DNA from: Deltaproteobacteria bacterium
GTDB lineage: Bacteria; Myxococcota_A; Polyangia; Polyangiales; Houyiibacteriaceae
Length of the DNA: 15,334 bases
Assembly: GCA_027295555.1 (NCBI GenBank)
Contig: JAPUKT010000052.1
Coordinates: forward strand, 1 to 15,334
Direction: 5' to 3'
A program made the position numbers and the translations under genes. Under the pieces are notes generated by a model. The model searched no databases. It had not been told where the DNA came from and worked only from the letters and a program-made list of their open reading frames with translations. Positions 13,734-15,334 of the stretch are shown here, piece after piece. The number at the start of each line of letters is the position of its first letter. Position 1 is the first letter of the stretch.

Positions 13734-15153
13734 AGCCCACAGTGGCCCAGTAAGTGAAGACGCCGAGATCGCCAGGGCAGCCGGTGCGGACGGCCTGTTG
13801 GAAACTGCACAGCGTGACCTGGTCACTGGTTCCGGGGATCGTTCCCTGGTTGCCGATGTACTCGTCGCCGATACTGCCAGCGCTAACGGAAAACGCGCCG
13901 GTGACGTCCAGCATGTATTTGTCCTTCTGCTCGCCGCTCGCGTCATCCCAGTAGAATCCCAAGCCTGCTGAGAAGAAGCCGCTTAAGCCGGGGGGTGGCG
14001 TGAAGTACTGTGCCCACTCGCCGCTGGTCGCCGACCTCGCGAAGTTTACGCCGCCCCGGATGGCCAACAGGTCGATCGGGAAGCGGTACTCCGCGCCGAC
14101 CTTGACGCTCCACGCGGTCACCCAACCGAAGGGCACGACGATGGTGATCTCGAGAGGCCCGTTTGGGTCCGAAGCCGTGACGGTTTGGTTCTTGTTTCCG
14201 CTCTTGTCGGCGGCGTGGAACTGCGCTCGAGCCTCGAACACCAAAAGCAGCCGCTCGTTCACTTGATAAGCCAAACCGGCCTGGATCGCATGAGGGATAA
14301 ACCAGTCGGCCGAAGCGTTGAACGTAATATTGGGAATCGTGCTCGTGTCGGTCGTGCCGGTCAACCTGATCTTCGAGTACATCCGGTACATCGCGCCGAC
14401 GGTCACCTTCCGGTGCGGCTTCCAGGTGATGCCAAAGCGAGGGGAGGGGAACCCAACGCCGCCGAGGTCGTTCTTGACGCGGCCGTAGGCGGTCTGACCG
14501 AAAACGGCCCCGACGTTCTGCCAAAGATCCGCGACCTGCTTGGAGAAGGGGAGTCTCAGGGCGACGCCGAGCCAGAACTCGTCCGTGACGCGGATCGACG
14601 TACCCGCGCTGAACTCACCGACAAAGAAGGTGACGTTGAGGTCCTGGGGCCCCTCTCCTATTCCATTTGGGGGTGCGTTTCCGTTGGTACAGGTGGTCGG
14701 GTTGGTGTCCGGGATGAAGTTACCCGAGCCGGGAGGGGTCTCCTCCACCTCGTCGCCGTCGACACAGATCACGTCGTCGAACGAGGACCCGTAGCCGGTC
14801 TCGATGTAGATGCCTGCCCCGAACACCACCCTCGGCGCGATTCGGCCGGCGATGAAGACCGCCGGCAGCGGTCCGAAGCCGAGGCCGGAGTCGATCCGCG
14901 TGTTCGGTCCTTGGACCGGCGCCCACTGCTTGACGAGCAGCGCGGTGAAGTTGAAGGTGAAGCCGAGCTTGTCGATCCCTTCCAAGTTGGCCGGGTTGAG
15001 CACCAGAGCCGCGGGCCGCTCCAGGTACGAAGTCCCGGTAAGTCCCATCGCAATGCTGCGCGAGTCGTAAGCGGTCGGTTCCGGGTTCGCGCTGGCGAGC
15101 GCCGGTGTAAGTGTGGCAGCCAGGAGCCATACCGCGAATAGTCGCTGCTTCAT
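13717..15153 (-). CDS. OmpP1/FadL-family outer-membrane transporter
   Basis: This is a 478-residue outer-membrane beta-barrel with a signal peptide (1-22, ending ASA before NPEPT). The FadL marker region is present: SIAMGLTGTSYLERPAALV and then LNPANL, where the plug and hydrophobic-ligand site begin. The rest alternates strands with polar loops, including a Cys-containing loop (ICVDGDEVEETPPGS, then TTC) that could be disulphide-linked. The barrel ends in GFTVQY, with a terminal aromatic residue as needed for BAM assembly. FadL proteins let fatty acids or other hydrophobic compounds cross the outer membrane. The start at 15153 is supported by GGAGGAG upstream. It may feed the acyl-CoA dehydrogenases nearby; that is inference. 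Confidence 0.92.
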   Translation of the reverse strand: MKQRLFAVWLLAATLTPALASANPEPTAYDSRSIAMGLTGTSYLERPAALVLNPANLEGIDKLGFTFNFTALLVKQWAPVQGPNTRIDSGLGFGPLPAVFIAGRIAPRVVFGAGIYIETGYGSSFDDVICVDGDEVEETPPGSGNFIPDTNPTTCTNGNAPPNGIGEGPQDLNVTFFVGEFSAGTSIRVTDEFWLGVALRLPFSKQVADLWQNVGAVFGQTAYGRVKNDLGGVGFPSPRFGITWKPHRKVTVGAMYRMYSKIRLTGTTDTSTIPNITFNASADWFIPHAIQAGLAYQVNERLLLVFEARAQFHAADKSGNKNQTVTASDPNGPLEITIVVPFGWVTAWSVKVGAEYRFPIDLLAIRGGVNFARSATSGEWAQYFTPPPGLSGFFSAGLGFYWDDASGEQKDKYMLDVTGAFSVSAGSIGDEYIGNQGTIPGTSDQVTLCSFQQAVRTGCPGDLGVFTYWATVGFTVQY

Positions 15154-15196
15154 TGTGGGGAGCTCCTCCACCTGGGTTCGGCCTGGGGGCCGGCGC

Positions 15197-15227
15197 AGCA
15201 TACCTGGAATCACGGGCGATAGGTCAA
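15197..15227 (-). promoter_or_regulatory. Candidate promoter of the fadL-like gene
   Basis: On the minus strand TTGACC (15227-15222) precedes TATGCT (15202-15197) with a 19-base spacer, longer than the ideal 17. The boxes match consensus at five and four of six positions. The start codon lies 43 bases downstream of the -10 box. It stands directly after the terminator-like structure at 15230-15282, as expected for a new transcription unit. Confidence 0.4.
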
Positions 15228-15229
15228 CT

Positions 15230-15282
15230 AAAAAATCGCCAGCGAAGCCCTAAATTCACGGCTGAAACGGCTTCCAGCGATT
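15230..15282 (-). terminator. Probable intrinsic terminator of a gene right of the window
   Basis: Read on the minus strand, AATCGC (15282-15277) pairs with GCGATT (15239-15234). Inside it, GAAGCC (15274-15269) pairs with GGCTTC (15249-15244), separated by a small internal loop. The apical loop is 19 bases. A run of six T residues (15235-15230) begins within the end of the outer helix. This should end a minus-strand transcript from beyond the window, just before the fadL promoter. The large loop makes it weaker than the terminator at the left edge. Confidence 0.5.
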
Positions 15283-15334
15283 GTGCAATGATGACTAGGT
15301 CACCCCGGTGGGCCAGTCTACACCCGTGCCGCCC

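Noticed and set aside
14185..15141. 318-codon plus-strand frame opposite the FadL gene
   Set aside because: It is charged and low in hydrophobic content, and the opposing frame has a signal peptide, FadL motifs and a good Shine-Dalgarno sequence.
1..15334. Defence island, CRISPR, prophage or transposon
   Set aside because: There are no repeat arrays, nucleases, integrases, transposases or terminal inverted repeats. Gene content is metabolic and envelope-related.

Overview
The window is GC-rich chromosomal DNA that most likely comes from a member of the Myxococcota. The best taxonomic marker is the C-terminus of the secreted PHP-domain protein (7805-9421). It has a Gly/Ser linker, a Gly-Cys-Ser-Cys motif, a hydrophobic stretch and three arginines, which is the layout of the MYXO-CTERM sorting signal. 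A FadL-type porin, many lipid-metabolism genes and tight gene packing fit that placement. I see no tRNA, rRNA, IS element, integrase or CRISPR array, so this looks like ordinary chromosome rather than a mobile island.

Layout. Bases 1-180 hold a strong plus-strand terminator for a gene outside the window. A minus-strand block follows (181-2973). In transcription order it is a [3Fe-4S]-type ferredoxin, an SCP2 sterol-carrier-like protein, a TetR regulator, menB (dihydroxynaphthoyl-CoA synthase, menaquinone pathway) and a small RRM RNA-binding protein. A divergent plus-strand block (3107-9421) carries an Amt ammonium transporter, a MAPR/cytochrome-b5-like haem protein one base downstream, two adjacent acyl-CoA dehydrogenase genes, a VOC protein and the secreted PHP metallohydrolase. 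A minus-strand MFS transporter (9389-10597) overlaps the end of the PHP gene. Next is a plus-strand block: a CBS/zinc-ribbon protein translationally coupled to an NmrA-like NAD(P)-binding protein, then a lipase-maturation-factor-like membrane protein. A minus-strand FadL porin converges on that last gene. A minus-strand terminator for a gene beyond the right edge precedes the porin.

Theme. Many genes are plausible parts of lipid, sterol or hydrophobic-compound handling: the FadL channel, SCP2 carrier, acyl-CoA dehydrogenase pair, a ferredoxin of the kind that often serves cytochromes P450, and the MAPR haem protein. No single pathway is proven by the neighbourhood.

Most interesting observations: (1) the two acyl-CoA dehydrogenases have complementary motif losses, which points to an obligate heteromer with one FAD site per pair; (2) the RRM gene has no ATG, GTG or TTG anywhere in its intergenic leader but has an ideal Shine-Dalgarno sequence in front of an ATC at the position where the family normally begins; (3) the amt Shine-Dalgarno sequence is buried in a two-part hairpin; (4) amt is coupled to a eukaryote-like MAPR gene; (5) a CBS pair is fused to a zinc ribbon.
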